From positions 1 through 64,000 of the forward strand of contig NZ_ACCD01000007.1 in the NCBI RefSeq assembly GCF_000173775.1: a DNA stretch of 64,000 nt. Reading direction: 5' to 3'. The stretch is from Yersinia rohdei ATCC 43380. GTDB taxonomy: Bacteria; Pseudomonadota; Gammaproteobacteria; Enterobacterales; Enterobacteriaceae. The notes below the pieces were generated by a model that worked only from the letters and a program-made list of their open reading frames with translations, was not told where the DNA came from and searched no databases. Within the stretch, counting starts at the first letter, position 1. Each line of letters starts with the position of its first letter. Of this stretch, positions 27,319 through 36,939 are shown in pieces. The position numbers were made by a program, and so were the translations under genes.

Positions 27319-29145
27319 TCAAGGTGTAACGAGCTTTCCATCAACCTTAACGTTTTTTATGTCACTGAAGTGCCACGGCGTATCCCCGCGCAACTCGGTG
27401 AAGATAACTTTATTGAATTCACTGTCACGTAAATCGCTGATAGCAGTTGGTGCGATGTTGTTTAATCGCACATTATTAACATGTACTAAACGGTGCCAGG
27501 CCTGATTGGCACTATCCCCTTTGATTTCAATAGCCGCATTTTTCCCCGTGATATTATCCACTGTCACATTTTTTATTGTGAAATCATAGAATTGCGCAGG
27601 TATTTTCGCCGGAGGATAATCAATATTGGCATTGCTATCTGCATAATCCAGGGTCATTACCATCATTTGTTTCGCCAGGTCGCGCATCGCATTATTACGG
27701 AAGGTCACATTGCGCGCCCCACCGCCAATGGTGCTGGTGCTCTTAGCACGCAAGCCGATGTCGGTCAGATACATGACGTTATTTTCAGCCAGGATATTCT
27801 CAATCCAGGCACCGGTATGACTGCCAGTGACCACCGCACCATGCCCCATACGGAAATAGTTGTTAAATAACCATGCGCCTTTCATTGGCTCTTGCTGTTG
27901 CGCTTTTTCCCCAGTGCCCGCGGCAAAGTTGATGCAATCATCGCCGGTATCAAAGAAGTTATTAAACACCATCACATTCTGACTATTACCAAATTCAATA
28001 CCATCGCCGTTGTTTGCATCATAGGTTTGGTGGATGATTCCGTTGGCGACAACATTATGGTTTTCCAGATTCATGATGCCGTGAAAAGCCGGATTACGTA
28101 CGGTAAAGCCCGCCAGATACAGATTTTCTACTCCACGTAATGTCATCAAGCTGGAGCGGCGTTGACCATAAGCATTTTTTAAGTCCATACCCTCAGAAAC
28201 AGCCTTCTCAACCTGATTTTTAGCCAGAATGCCATCTTCATGCACTTTGCTATTTTTGCTTGCCACGTACTGCGGTAATGAGCGGCCTAATTCATCTGTA
28301 ATTTCAGCGCTTTTGGCGCGTAGCCAGCCATTGCCATCAATTATCCCTGAACCGGTAATGCGAATATTACGGAATGTGCCGGGTTGACTGTTTTTGGGGT
28401 CGATAGCATTGATAAGTGAGGCTGGGCGCTCAATTGTGGAATAAGGATACAGGCGGTAACCCGCCGGATAATCATCTGGATTTTCCGAACCTAATAATGT
28501 TGCGCCGGCTTCCAGGTTGAGGGTCATATCGCTTTTCAGCCAAAGTGCGCCACTTTTGTAGATACCCGCGGGAATATCAACTCGACAGCCAGGTTTACAG
28601 CTATCAATGGCCTGCTGTATCGCTTTGGTATTCAATGTCTTACCATCATCTATTGCACCAAAATCACGAATATTCACAAGCTGTGGTTTGGCACTGGTTT
28701 TTGCAGTGATGGGTTTACTGGCGGCGGATAAAGTGCCATCAGCATATTGCGCTTTCACCGTGAATTGATAATGAGTGGCGGGTTTAAGGCCTTCGGCCCT
28801 AAAGTTTTGCATCACGATTTTATGCTGGAAATTCTCTTTATCATTGGCATAGAAGTGCTCAATATACGGTTTGGCGGGTGAGAATTTATCATTGTTATCA
28901 CTGGCTTTGCCCAATAATTTTCCAGCCGAAAAAATCTGATAATCAACAATGTTGCGGGTATCTTCTGGTGCTTTCCATACCAGAACAATACTGCTCTCGT
29001 CATAGGCGAGTGTGGGAACTTGTAGCTGCTGTGGTGCATCGTGACTGCTTGATTTAGCTGCCATTGCCCAAGGGGCGCAGACCATCAAGCTGGAAATAAT
29101 CACTAATATACTTGCGGTTTTAGGGCATTGAAGCTGTGCTCGCAT
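27319..29145 (-). CDS. family 28 exopolygalacturonase
   Basis: The 608-residue protein has a signal peptide ending MAA near residue 30, an N-terminal fibronectin III-like domain (about 40-150) and a right-handed beta-helix GH28 domain. Catalytic aspartates D381 (NGDGIEFG), D402 and D403 (TGDDCINF), H435 (GHGAVVTGSHTG) and R466/K468 (GLRAKS) are in place. Architecture and numbering agree with the characterised Y. enterocolitica YeGH28, which trims galacturonate units from the non-reducing end of polygalacturonate (from memory). GAGGAA precedes ATG 29145. Upstream KdgR-like dyads suggest control by pectin breakdown products. Confidence 0.93.
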   Translation of the reverse strand: MRAQLQCPKTASILVIISSLMVCAPWAMAAKSSSHDAPQQLQVPTLAYDESSIVLVWKAPEDTRNIVDYQIFSAGKLLGKASDNNDKFSPAKPYIEHFYANDKENFQHKIVMQNFRAEGLKPATHYQFTVKAQYADGTLSAASKPITAKTSAKPQLVNIRDFGAIDDGKTLNTKAIQQAIDSCKPGCRVDIPAGIYKSGALWLKSDMTLNLEAGATLLGSENPDDYPAGYRLYPYSTIERPASLINAIDPKNSQPGTFRNIRITGSGIIDGNGWLRAKSAEITDELGRSLPQYVASKNSKVHEDGILAKNQVEKAVSEGMDLKNAYGQRRSSLMTLRGVENLYLAGFTVRNPAFHGIMNLENHNVVANGIIHQTYDANNGDGIEFGNSQNVMVFNNFFDTGDDCINFAAGTGEKAQQQEPMKGAWLFNNYFRMGHGAVVTGSHTGAWIENILAENNVMYLTDIGLRAKSTSTIGGGARNVTFRNNAMRDLAKQMMVMTLDYADSNANIDYPPAKIPAQFYDFTIKNVTVDNITGKNAAIEIKGDSANQAWHRLVHVNNVRLNNIAPTAISDLRDSEFNKVIFTELRGDTPWHFSDIKNVKVDGKLVTP

Positions 29146-29227
29146 TATTGTTCCTCATCAATGAGATTACCCAATTTGGATGCAGCGTTTTTCCCTGGCG
29201 GTGGCGTATAGATAAAGCTCAAATAAA

Positions 29228-29262
29228 GAAACGCTGTTTTATAAAAATACACACATTGTTTC
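29228..29262 (-). promoter_or_regulatory. KdgR-box-like dyads upstream of the polygalacturonase
   Basis: GAAACGCTGTTTT (29228-29240, plus strand) resembles the KdgR dyad GAAAC-N3-GTTTC with one mismatch and A/T flanks. A weaker copy, GAAACAATGTGTG, reads on the minus strand at 29262-29250. KdgR represses pectinolysis genes until ketodeoxygluconate accumulates. The match is by eye. Confidence 0.42.
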
Positions 29263-29392
29263 TTTTTTAAGCTAGGCGTGATCACATTATGATAATTTTC
29301 TTTATTTTGAAGGGGTAACCGGCGGGGTTAACTGTTTGGGAACAGAGTCGAAAGAAGGTAGGGCGACCATAGCCGCCCGATACTCGGAAAAC

Positions 29393-30889
29393 TTAGTTAA
29401 GTTCTTCTAAATACAGTGGCCATTGGACATAACTCTGCCAATGACTTTCTTGTTCTAATGCTTCAGCCCGATAAGGATGCTGTTGCAACCAGCCCTGAGG
29501 TAACAGCACATAAAGTTCTTCACCTTTTGCCCGCAGTCTGACCGCAGGTAAAGTGTCATCTCGTCGGCGGCTGGAGAAAATAATGGCCAGACGCAGCAAA
29601 CGACACAGATGCTGTGCCATATCCACCGGCAAAGCATTTTGCTGATTTAGCAGTGACAGATCGAGAGTATCGCTCTGATTTTGTAATAAAGCAGACAGCA
29701 GCAGTTTTTGCGCGGGGGTAAAACCGGGTAGATCCAAATTGCGGATCAGGTAAGCAGCATGTTGGGGAGCACGTTTAAAATCTACACTTAGGCCAATTTC
29801 ATGAATCAAACAGGCGTTTTGCAGTAACTCGCGACATCGGCTGTCGAGTTGCCACTCTTTTTCTACCTGTAAGAAGAAATTATCAGCCAGTTTGCTGACT
29901 CGCTTGGCTTGCTCGGCATCCAGCAAATAACGACGTTGTATATTTCGCACTGTTCGGCTGCGAATATCCTGCTCAACCGGTAAATGCAGCATGCCATAAA
30001 CCAGCCCTTCGCGCAGTGCGCCGCCCGCCAGAGTCATACTTTCAATTTCTAATTCCTGGAAGATAGCGATTAAAATCGACAGGCCACTGGGGAAAACCAG
30101 TGCTCGTTCCAGTGTTAAACCGGGGATTTCCAGCTCTTCCAGCTTGCCGCACTGAATCGCTCTTTGTTTGAGTTGCAGCAATTTAGCTAAGGTGATCAGC
30201 TCGTCCATGCCCTGAGCGACCATGATCTCTTGCAGCGCTTGAACAGTGCCTGAGGCACCAACACAAATTTGCCAACCGTGCTCACGAAAACGTTTTGCGA
30301 CGGGTTTTAGCATCTCATGAGCGGCCATTTCGGCGCGTTCAAAATTGTCTTTTACCAGATTACGGTCACTAAAGTAACGTTCCAGCCAGGTAACGCAACC
30401 CATTGATAAACTGACCAGAATATTTGCCTGAGCGCCATTCCCGGTCACGAGTTCTGTGCTGCCGCCGCCAATATCAACCACCAGACGTTGTTCTGGCCCA
30501 CCGGTGGTGTGTGCCACGCCGTGATAAATCAGGCGAGCTTCCTCTTCACCACTGATGACCTGAATCGGACAGCCCAGGATCTCGGTTGCAGTTTGCAGGA
30601 ATTCTTCAGCATTGGAGGCCAGACGCAGAGTTGCTGTTGCAACCACACGAATCTGATCCAATGGAATGTCCTGCAAACGCTCTGAAAAAAGCTTCAGACA
30701 TTGCCAACCACGTTCCATGGCTTCTTGCGATAGATGATTTTGGGCATCCAGACCCGCAGCTAAACGGACTTTCCGCTTGATACGTGCCAGTGTTTGGATA
30801 CTGCCAGCCACCTCACGCACTACCAACATATGGAAACTGTTGGAGCCAAGATCGATGGCAGCATAAAGTGAGGTGGAACTTAGCATCAT
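29393..30889 (-). CDS. gppA: guanosine pentaphosphate phosphohydrolase / exopolyphosphatase
   Basis: This 498-residue Ppx/GppA protein hydrolyses pppGpp to ppGpp, adjusting the stringent signal, and can act on polyphosphate. The ASKHA-type phosphate loops are visible: [15 protein letters not shown] near residue 10 and [12 protein letters not shown] near residue 140, with the acidic [11 protein letters not shown] in between. The HD-like C-terminal half is complete. Two ATG codons stand in tandem at 30889 and 30886. The gene starts three bases after the rhlB stop, so the pair is probably co-transcribed, as in E. coli. Confidence 0.95.
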   Translation of the reverse strand: MMLSSTSLYAAIDLGSNSFHMLVVREVAGSIQTLARIKRKVRLAAGLDAQNHLSQEAMERGWQCLKLFSERLQDIPLDQIRVVATATLRLASNAEEFLQTATEILGCPIQVISGEEEARLIYHGVAHTTGGPEQRLVVDIGGGSTELVTGNGAQANILVSLSMGCVTWLERYFSDRNLVKDNFERAEMAAHEMLKPVAKRFREHGWQICVGASGTVQALQEIMVAQGMDELITLAKLLQLKQRAIQCGKLEELEIPGLTLERALVFPSGLSILIAIFQELEIESMTLAGGALREGLVYGMLHLPVEQDIRSRTVRNIQRRYLLDAEQAKRVSKLADNFFLQVEKEWQLDSRCRELLQNACLIHEIGLSVDFKRAPQHAAYLIRNLDLPGFTPAQKLLLSALLQNQSDTLDLSLLNQQNALPVDMAQHLCRLLRLAIIFSSRRRDDTLPAVRLRAKGEELYVLLPQGWLQQHPYRAEALEQESHWQSYVQWPLYLEELN

Positions 30890-30892
30890 TTA

Positions 30893-32179
30893 TCAGCTCG
30901 GTCGCTTACGGTTATTCCGTGGAGCACCACTGCGGCGTGGGGCTGAGTTACGGCGTGGGCCATTCCCGGTGCGGGTACGGACCAGACGTTTTGGTGCCGG
31001 CAAATCAGTTAATAGCGCATCGCTATTATATTTGCTTACCGGAATGCTATGACCGGTATAGGTCTCAATAGCCGGTAAGTTTAATGCGTATTCTTCACAT
31101 GCCAGGCTGATGGAATGGCCACTCTCGCCAGCACGGCCTGTACGACCAATGCGGTGAACATAATCTTCACAATCATCGGGTAGGTCATAGTTGAAAACAT
31201 GGGTTACCAGTGGAATGTGCAAACCACGGGCAGCAACATCGGTAGCAACCAGGATATCTAAATCACCTTTGGTGAAATCTTCCAGGATCCGCAGACGTTT
31301 TTTCTGTGCGACATCACCGGTCAGCAGACCAACACGATGACCATCAGCAGCTAAATGGCCCCAGATTTCTTCACAACGATGTTTAGTATTTGCAAAAATG
31401 ATGCAGCGATCTGGCCATTCTTCTTCAATCAACGTCTGCAGCAGACGCATTTTTTCTTCATTTGACGGATAGAACAGCTCTTCCTGAATGCGGTGGCCGG
31501 TTTTTTGTAACGGTTCCACTTCAACATATTCTGCATTGTTCATTTGTTCGAAGGCCAATTCACGTACCCGGTACGAGAGTGTGGCTGAGAACAACATGTT
31601 CAAACGCTTCTCAACGGAAGGCATGCGGCGGAATAGCCAGCGGATATCTTTGATAAAGCCTAAATCGTACATCCGATCAGCTTCATCCAATACCACAACC
31701 TGAATTGCGCCAAGGTTAATGTAATTTTGTTTTGCGTAGTCGATTAAACGGCCAGTGGTGCCGATCAGAATATCAACGCCACTTTCCAGCACTTTAAGCT
31801 GTTTGTCGTAGCCGTCACCACCATAAGCCAAGCCTAATTTCAGCCCGGTTATCTGGGAAAGTGATTCTGCATCGGAATGAATTTGCACTGCTAATTCACG
31901 CGTTGGAGCCATAATTAATGCGCGTGGTTGATTAGTCTGGCGACCCTCTTCAGCCGGGTGAGAAAGCAAATAATGGAAAGTAGACGCTAAGAATGCCAGC
32001 GTCTTGCCGGTTCCTGTTTGCGCCTGACCCGCTACATCACGCCCGGATAGGGTGAGTGGCAATGCTAACGCCTGAATAGGCGTACAATACTGAAACCCTT
32101 TGTTTTCAAGGGCTTCAATAACTAGCGGGTGCAGGGCGAAGTCGGAAAACTTCTGTTCGGTCAAGTGTGTTTTGCTCAT
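30893..32179 (-). CDS. rhlB: DEAD-box RNA helicase RhlB
   Basis: The 428-residue DEAD-box helicase of the RNA degradosome unwinds structured RNA for RNase E and PNPase. The Q-motif lies near residues 10-37, motif I AQTGTGKT at 53-60, motif [11 protein letters not shown] near 165, motif III SAT, and motif [12 protein letters not shown]. The basic C-terminal tail ([18 protein letters not shown]) is typical. It is divergent from trxA over a 118-base intergenic region and followed directly by gppA. Confidence 0.96.
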   Translation of the reverse strand: MSKTHLTEQKFSDFALHPLVIEALENKGFQYCTPIQALALPLTLSGRDVAGQAQTGTGKTLAFLASTFHYLLSHPAEEGRQTNQPRALIMAPTRELAVQIHSDAESLSQITGLKLGLAYGGDGYDKQLKVLESGVDILIGTTGRLIDYAKQNYINLGAIQVVVLDEADRMYDLGFIKDIRWLFRRMPSVEKRLNMLFSATLSYRVRELAFEQMNNAEYVEVEPLQKTGHRIQEELFYPSNEEKMRLLQTLIEEEWPDRCIIFANTKHRCEEIWGHLAADGHRVGLLTGDVAQKKRLRILEDFTKGDLDILVATDVAARGLHIPLVTHVFNYDLPDDCEDYVHRIGRTGRAGESGHSISLACEEYALNLPAIETYTGHSIPVSKYNSDALLTDLPAPKRLVRTRTGNGPRRNSAPRRSGAPRNNRKRPS

Positions 32180-32297
32180 AGTGTGGTAGAATATCAGCTA
32201 ACTATTGCTTTACGAAAGCGTATCCGGTGAAATAAAGTCATCCTATTGTTGGTTAATGCTACACCAACGAGGTAGACACAATCCTTTGGAGTAGAAC

Positions 32298-32624
32298 ATG
32301 AGCGATAAAATTATTCACCTGAGTGACGACAGCTTCGACACTGACGTGCTGAAAGCCAGCGGCTTGGTTCTGGTAGATTTCTGGGCCGAATGGTGTGGTC
32401 CGTGCAAGATGATTGCTCCGATTTTGGATGAAATTGCTGAAGAGTATGAAGGCAGACTTACCATCACTAAATTGAATATTGATGACAACCAGGGCACGGC
32501 ACCAAAATACGGTATCCGTGGTATCCCTACGCTGTTGTTATTCCGTGACGGTGAAGTAGTGGCCACCAAAGTGGGCGCCTTGTCTAAAGGTCAGCTCAAA
32601 GCATTCTTGGATGCAAATCTGTAA
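32298..32624 (+). CDS. trxA: thioredoxin 1
   Basis: This 108-residue thioredoxin has the redox motif WCGPCK (C33, C36) and the cis-proline loop [10 protein letters not shown]. It reduces cytoplasmic disulphides, including those of ribonucleotide reductase. TTGGAG lies eight bases before ATG 32298. It is divergent from rhlB and upstream of rho, the conserved enterobacterial order. Its mRNA probably ends in the hairpin-rich region that follows. Confidence 0.98.
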   Translation: MSDKIIHLSDDSFDTDVLKASGLVLVDFWAEWCGPCKMIAPILDEIAEEYEGRLTITKLNIDDNQGTAPKYGIRGIPTLLLFRDGEVVATKVGALSKGQLKAFLDANL

Positions 32625-33086
32625 TTGGCGTTAGCGCCAAAGCTAGGTGTTTAGCGGCTGTTGTGATTTCTCACACTGACCGCTAGACGCCTGCAAAGAA
32701 GCGTGTTAAGTTTACTTCACTGCGTATAGAACATTCCTGTGTATTGAGTCCGGGTTTGTAGCATCTAGCTTATTCTTTAGTATCTAAGAAATAGTCTGTA
32801 GCATCTAAATAGTTTGAATCTAAAGTTTTACTCTATGTCGAAATAATTTGTGTTGAGAATATGTATGAACTCAATCTCTTTTTGACAGTCTAGTGGTTTT
32901 ACAAAATCAGTCTAAGGTACCTTCAATCTTTATACCGTTGTGGTGCGCAATCCTAGCGTAAGTCATTGCTTACGTAGTTTGTCCAAGGCCGGTGATTGAA
33001 TGTCCCATTAAACAGGCACGGATGACGCTGCCATACCATTCACGACCATAGTTCGAGACATACCCCGAGTTTAAGAACCCACCATT
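32625..33086 (+). promoter_or_regulatory. structured trxA-rho intergenic region and rho leader
   Basis: The 462-bp gap holds no convincing gene. It contains a trxA-proximal hairpin (TTGGCG-TTAG-CGCCAA, 32625-32640), a longer two-part stem (TAGCGG/CCGCTA outer, TGTGA/TCACA inner, 32652-32685), four diverged copies of TAGYATCTA between 32759 and 32822, and a third hairpin (CGTAAG/CTTACG, 32957-32974). The E. coli rho leader is long and rho is autoregulated by Rho-dependent attenuation, so this may hold the rut region. No homologue of the E. coli RhoL peptide was recognised; a ten-residue frame (32861-32893) is doubtful. Confidence 0.55.
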
Positions 33087-34346
33087 ATGAATCTTACCGA
33101 ATTAAAGAACACGCCGGTTTCTGATCTGATAACACTTGGCGAAAATATGGGGCTGGAAAACCTAGCCCGGATGCGTAAACAAGATATTATTTTCTCTATT
33201 CTTAAGCAGCATGCGAAAAGTGGAGAAGATATCTTCGGTGACGGTGTGTTGGAGATATTGCAGGATGGATTTGGTTTCCTCCGTTCAGCAGACAGCTCCT
33301 ACCTCGCCGGCCCCGACGACATCTACGTATCCCCAAGCCAAATTCGCCGTTTCAACCTCCGCACTGGTGATACCGTTGCCGGTAAGATTCGTCCACCTAA
33401 AGAAGGTGAGCGTTATTTTGCACTGTTGAAAGTTAACGAAGTTAACTATGACAAGCCGGAAAACGCCCGTAACAAAATCCTGTTCGAAAACTTAACCCCA
33501 CTACATGCCAACTCCCGTTTGCGCATGGAACGAGGTAATGGTTCGACTGAAGATTTAACCGCTCGCGTACTAGATTTGGCATCGCCAATCGGTCGCGGTC
33601 AACGTGGTCTTATTGTGGCTCCGCCAAAAGCGGGTAAAACCATGCTGTTGCAAAATATTGCGACCAGCATTGCTTACAACCACCCTGATTGCGTATTGAT
33701 GGTATTGCTGATTGACGAGCGCCCGGAAGAAGTGACCGAGATGCAACGTTTGGTTAAAGGCGAAGTTATTGCTTCTACCTTTGACGAACCGGCATCTCGC
33801 CACGTTCAAGTTGCTGAAATGGTTATCGAGAAAGCGAAACGTCTGGTTGAACATAAAAAAGACGTTATCATTTTACTTGACTCGATTACTCGTTTGGCCC
33901 GCGCCTATAACACCGTGGTACCTGCTTCAGGCAAAGTATTGACCGGTGGTGTAGATGCTAACGCCCTGCATCGTCCTAAACGTTTCTTTGGTGCTGCACG
34001 TAATGTTGAAGAGGGCGGTAGCCTGACTATCATTGCCACCGCGTTGGTTGATACCGGTTCTAAAATGGATGAAGTTATCTATGAAGAATTTAAAGGTACC
34101 GGCAACATGGAATTGCATCTGTCGCGCAAAATCGCAGAAAAACGTGTGTTCCCAGCGATTGATTTCAATCGTTCTGGGACACGTAAAGAAGAGTTGCTGA
34201 CGACCACTGAAGAGCTGCAGAAAATGTGGATCTTACGTCGTATCCTTCATCCGATGGGTGAAATCGATGCAATGGAGTTCCTCATCAGCAAGCTGGCAAC
34301 AGCGAAAACTAACGATCAGTTCTTCGATAATATGAGACGCTCGTAA
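33087..34346 (+). CDS. rho: transcription termination factor Rho
   Basis: The 419-residue hexameric RNA-dependent ATPase ends transcription at rut sites. The N-terminal RNA-binding domain holds DGFGFLRS (about 60-67). The ATPase core shows Walker A in [12 protein letters not shown] near 180, Walker [17 protein letters not shown] near 260 and the Q-loop/R-loop region [19 protein letters not shown]. Length and sequence equal E. coli Rho. Start ATG 33087 gives [12 protein letters not shown] strong intrinsic terminator follows. Confidence 0.98.
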   Translation: MNLTELKNTPVSDLITLGENMGLENLARMRKQDIIFSILKQHAKSGEDIFGDGVLEILQDGFGFLRSADSSYLAGPDDIYVSPSQIRRFNLRTGDTVAGKIRPPKEGERYFALLKVNEVNYDKPENARNKILFENLTPLHANSRLRMERGNGSTEDLTARVLDLASPIGRGQRGLIVAPPKAGKTMLLQNIATSIAYNHPDCVLMVLLIDERPEEVTEMQRLVKGEVIASTFDEPASRHVQVAEMVIEKAKRLVEHKKDVIILLDSITRLARAYNTVVPASGKVLTGGVDANALHRPKRFFGAARNVEEGGSLTIIATALVDTGSKMDEVIYEEFKGTGNMELHLSRKIAEKRVFPAIDFNRSGTRKEELLTTTEELQKMWILRRILHPMGEIDAMEFLISKLATAKTNDQFFDNMRRS

Positions 34347-34363
34347 GTTTCGCCAGCTACGTC

Positions 34364-34391
34364 AAAACGCCACGCTTAAGTGGCGTTTTTT
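34364..34391 (+). terminator. rho intrinsic terminator
   Basis: AAAACGCCAC pairs perfectly with GTGGCGTTTT around a six-base loop, and the T-run extends to six, 18 bases after the rho stop. The following 34392-34651 is the wecA promoter region, with no site I can name. Confidence 0.93.
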
Positions 34392-34651
34392 GCATTTGAA
34401 ATATAGGATAGCGGGAGTGCTATTCGCCTTGCGAATGAAGAGTTCTGCTCCCATATATTGGGTACTTTTTTTATTAATTCCGCCAGAAAGTTCAAATACG
34501 CAGGGAATAACGAGAAAATACCAAAAATAGAGTTGGGAATAACTAGCAAGGCTGTCATCATATTCAGAAATAACTGAAAGCATAGGGAAGGCATGGTATA
34601 CGCCAAGCCACATGCTAAGCTGTCGTATCTTTTTGCAGAGAGCGGTTAAAC

Positions 34652-35749
34652 GTGAACTTACTCACTATGAGTACTGAAATATTTGTTATTTTCCTATTTT
34701 CTCTGGCATTTTTATTTGTTGCTCGCAAAGTTGCCAAGAAAATTGGATTAGTCGATAAACCTAACTACCGTAAACGCCACCAAGGGTTGATCCCATTAGT
34801 GGGCGGAATATCCGTGTTTGCGGGTATTTGCTTTACCTTTCTGATTACTAACCAGCAGATCCCCCATGTCAGTTTATATCTCGGCTGCGCCGGTTTATTG
34901 GTGTTCGTTGGCGCTTTAGATGATCGCTTCGATATCAGCGTAAAAATCCGTGCTTTTGTTCAGGCGGTGGTTGGTATCGCCATGATGGTCATCGGCGGGC
35001 TTTATTTACGCAGCCTGGGGCATATTTTTGGCCCATGGGAAATGATATTAGGGCCGTTCGGTTATGTCGTCACACTGTTTGCAGTGTGGGCGGCAATAAA
35101 TGCTTTCAATATGGTCGACGGTATTGATGGTTTGCTGGGGGGCTTGTCTTGCGTCACCTTCGGTGCCTTGGGTATTTTATTGCTTCAAAGCGGGCAGACG
35201 GCATTAGCATTGTGGTGTTTTGCGATGATCGCCGCCATTTTGCCTTATATCTTGCTGAACCTTGGGTTATTAGGGCGTCGCTATAAAGTCTTTATGGGTG
35301 ATGCGGGCAGCACCTTGATTGGCTTCACTGCTATTTGGTTGTTGTTGCAAAGCACACAAGGGAATTCCCATCCCATTAATCCGATCACCGCATTATGGAT
35401 TATTGCCATTCCATTGATGGATATGATTGCCATCATGTATCGGCGTTTACGCAAAGGAATGAGCCCATTCTCCCCTGATCGTCAGCATATCCATCACTTG
35501 ATTATGCGTGCCGGTTTTACCTCTCGGCAGGCTTTTGTCTTAATTACTCTGGCTGCAGCGCTATTAGCAGCGGTCGGTGTTATCGGCGAGCGGCTGACAT
35601 TCGTCCCTGAATGGGTCATGTTGGCATTATTCTTGCTTTCATTTCTGTTGTATGACTATTGCATTAAACGGGCATGGCGGGTGGCGCGTTTTATCAAGCG
35701 CTTCAAGCGCCGGATGCGCCGCGCATCGCAAAATAAGCATGAATCTTAA
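34652..35749 (+). CDS. wecA: UDP-GlcNAc:undecaprenyl-phosphate GlcNAc-1-phosphate transferase
   Basis: The 365-residue polytopic transferase makes lipid I of enterobacterial common antigen and starts many O-antigens. The family residues are visible: DDRFD near 90, NAFNMVDGIDGL near 150-160, GDAGS near 220 and the cytoplasmic HIHH motif (RQHIHHLIMR). GTG 34652 is the start, giving MNLLTMSTE as in E. coli, which also uses GTG. It is the first gene of the ECA operon; about 300 bases separate it from rho. Confidence 0.95.
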   Translation: MNLLTMSTEIFVIFLFSLAFLFVARKVAKKIGLVDKPNYRKRHQGLIPLVGGISVFAGICFTFLITNQQIPHVSLYLGCAGLLVFVGALDDRFDISVKIRAFVQAVVGIAMMVIGGLYLRSLGHIFGPWEMILGPFGYVVTLFAVWAAINAFNMVDGIDGLLGGLSCVTFGALGILLLQSGQTALALWCFAMIAAILPYILLNLGLLGRRYKVFMGDAGSTLIGFTAIWLLLQSTQGNSHPINPITALWIIAIPLMDMIAIMYRRLRKGMSPFSPDRQHIHHLIMRAGFTSRQAFVLITLAAALLAAVGVIGERLTFVPEWVMLALFLLSFLLYDYCIKRAWRVARFIKRFKRRMRRASQNKHES

Positions 35750-35769
35750 CCAGAGGCTTTTAGGCAGTG

Positions 35770-36846
35770 ATGAAACCAGAATCGATGTCGACTGATAAAA
35801 CAAGATCTACCAATAATGAGCCTGCTGTGGATAACGAGTTAGATATTCGCAGCCTGTGTCGCACTCTTTGGCGCGGCAAGGTGTGGATTATCGGGATGGC
35901 AATTCTCTTTGCTGCGATAGCGCTGGGCGTTTCCTATATGGTGAAACAACAGTGGAGCGCGACTGCAATTACAGACCGACCAACAGTCAATAATCTGGGC
36001 GGTTACTATTCTCAGCAGCAATTTTTGCGCAATCTGGATACTCGCATCAATAGCGGTGTTGCCAGTGAGCAGCCGGGTATCTCCGATGAAGCCTACAGTG
36101 AATTTATCACTCAGTTAGCTGCCTACGATACCCGTCGTGATTTTTGGCTACAAAGTGATTATTACAAGCAGCGGCTGGAAGGTGATGCTAAGGCGGATGC
36201 CGCATTATTAGATGAGCTGGTGAATAATATTGTTTTCACACCACGTGATGACAAAAAAATTCTGAATGACAGCATTAAATTGACGGCAGAAACGGCCAGT
36301 GATTCAAATAAATTACTGCGTGGTTATATTGATTTTGCCAGCCAACGTGCTGTGAGTCATTTAAATGACGAAATCGAAGGGGCCTGGGCTGCTCGGACTC
36401 AGTCAATGAAAGCACAGGTTAAACGGCAGGAGGCGGTGGCTCAAGCGGTATACGATCGTGAAGTTACTGCGGTGAAACAAGCATTGAAAGTTGCGAGTCA
36501 GCAAGGGATTAATCGTAGCCAAACCGATACCCCGGCTGAGCAACTACCTGATTCTAAAATGTTTATGCTTGGCAAACCTATGCTTGAAGCCCGCTTGGAA
36601 ACCTTACAGGCTACCGGGCCAAGTTTTGATGTTGATTACGATCAAAATCGCGCAATGTTGGCAACACTGAACGTTGGCCCAACACTGGATAAAGCATTCC
36701 AAACCTACCGTTATTTACGTACGCCAGAAGATCCGGTAACCCGTGATAGCCCGCGCCGTGTCTTCCTGCTGATTATGTGGGGTGCCATTGGGGCATTAGT
36801 TGGGGCTGGTGTGGTATTGGTTCGTCGCACCGGTGCGCAAGTATAG
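35770..36846 (+). CDS. wzzE: ECA chain-length regulator WzzE
   Basis: The 358-residue polysaccharide co-polymerase sets the modal length of enterobacterial common antigen. It has a transmembrane helix near residues 40-58, a long periplasmic helical domain (ITDRPTVNNLGGYYSQQQFL at its start) and a second helix near the C-terminus, preceded by the conserved RTPEDPVTRDSPRRVFLLIM. The ATG at 35770 is preferred over GTG one codon earlier; ATG 35785 is also possible. A strong hairpin lies between this gene and wecB. Confidence 0.93.
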   Translation: MKPESMSTDKTRSTNNEPAVDNELDIRSLCRTLWRGKVWIIGMAILFAAIALGVSYMVKQQWSATAITDRPTVNNLGGYYSQQQFLRNLDTRINSGVASEQPGISDEAYSEFITQLAAYDTRRDFWLQSDYYKQRLEGDAKADAALLDELVNNIVFTPRDDKKILNDSIKLTAETASDSNKLLRGYIDFASQRAVSHLNDEIEGAWAARTQSMKAQVKRQEAVAQAVYDREVTAVKQALKVASQQGINRSQTDTPAEQLPDSKMFMLGKPMLEARLETLQATGPSFDVDYDQNRAMLATLNVGPTLDKAFQTYRYLRTPEDPVTRDSPRRVFLLIMWGAIGALVGAGVVLVRRTGAQV

Positions 36847-36874
36847 CTCGCGGTAGAATGGTATTAATCGTTAA

Positions 36875-36893
36875 TGGGCGCATTGTGCGCCCA
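36875..36893 (+). other. 8-bp perfect hairpin between wzzE and wecB
   Basis: TGGGCGCA-TTG-TGCGCCCA lies in the 93-base gap inside the ECA operon. No T-run follows, so it is more likely an mRNA stability or processing element than a terminator. Confidence 0.6.
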
Positions 36894-36939
36894 ACTTGCA
36901 GGCGTTGTCTGCGGCTAACTGACCTTAAAGAGATTCACT

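Noticed and set aside
29362-29380. GGGCG/CGCCC hairpin downstream of gppA as a terminator
   Set aside because: Only five base pairs with an eight-base loop and no T-run after it.
32662-32675. TGTGATTTCTCACA as a CRP site after trxA
   Set aside because: The half-sites are separated by four, not six, bases, and the sequence forms the inner part of a hairpin.
32882-32887. TTGACA as a -35 element of a second rho promoter
   Set aside because: No acceptable -10 hexamer lies 16-18 bases downstream.
32861-32893. Ten-residue leader peptide in front of rho
   Set aside because: No similarity to E. coli RhoL, weak ribosome binding site, and short frames are common by chance.
34362-34613. 83-codon minus-strand frame between rho and wecA
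   Set aside because: It begins in the rho terminator region and has no ribosome binding site or family match.
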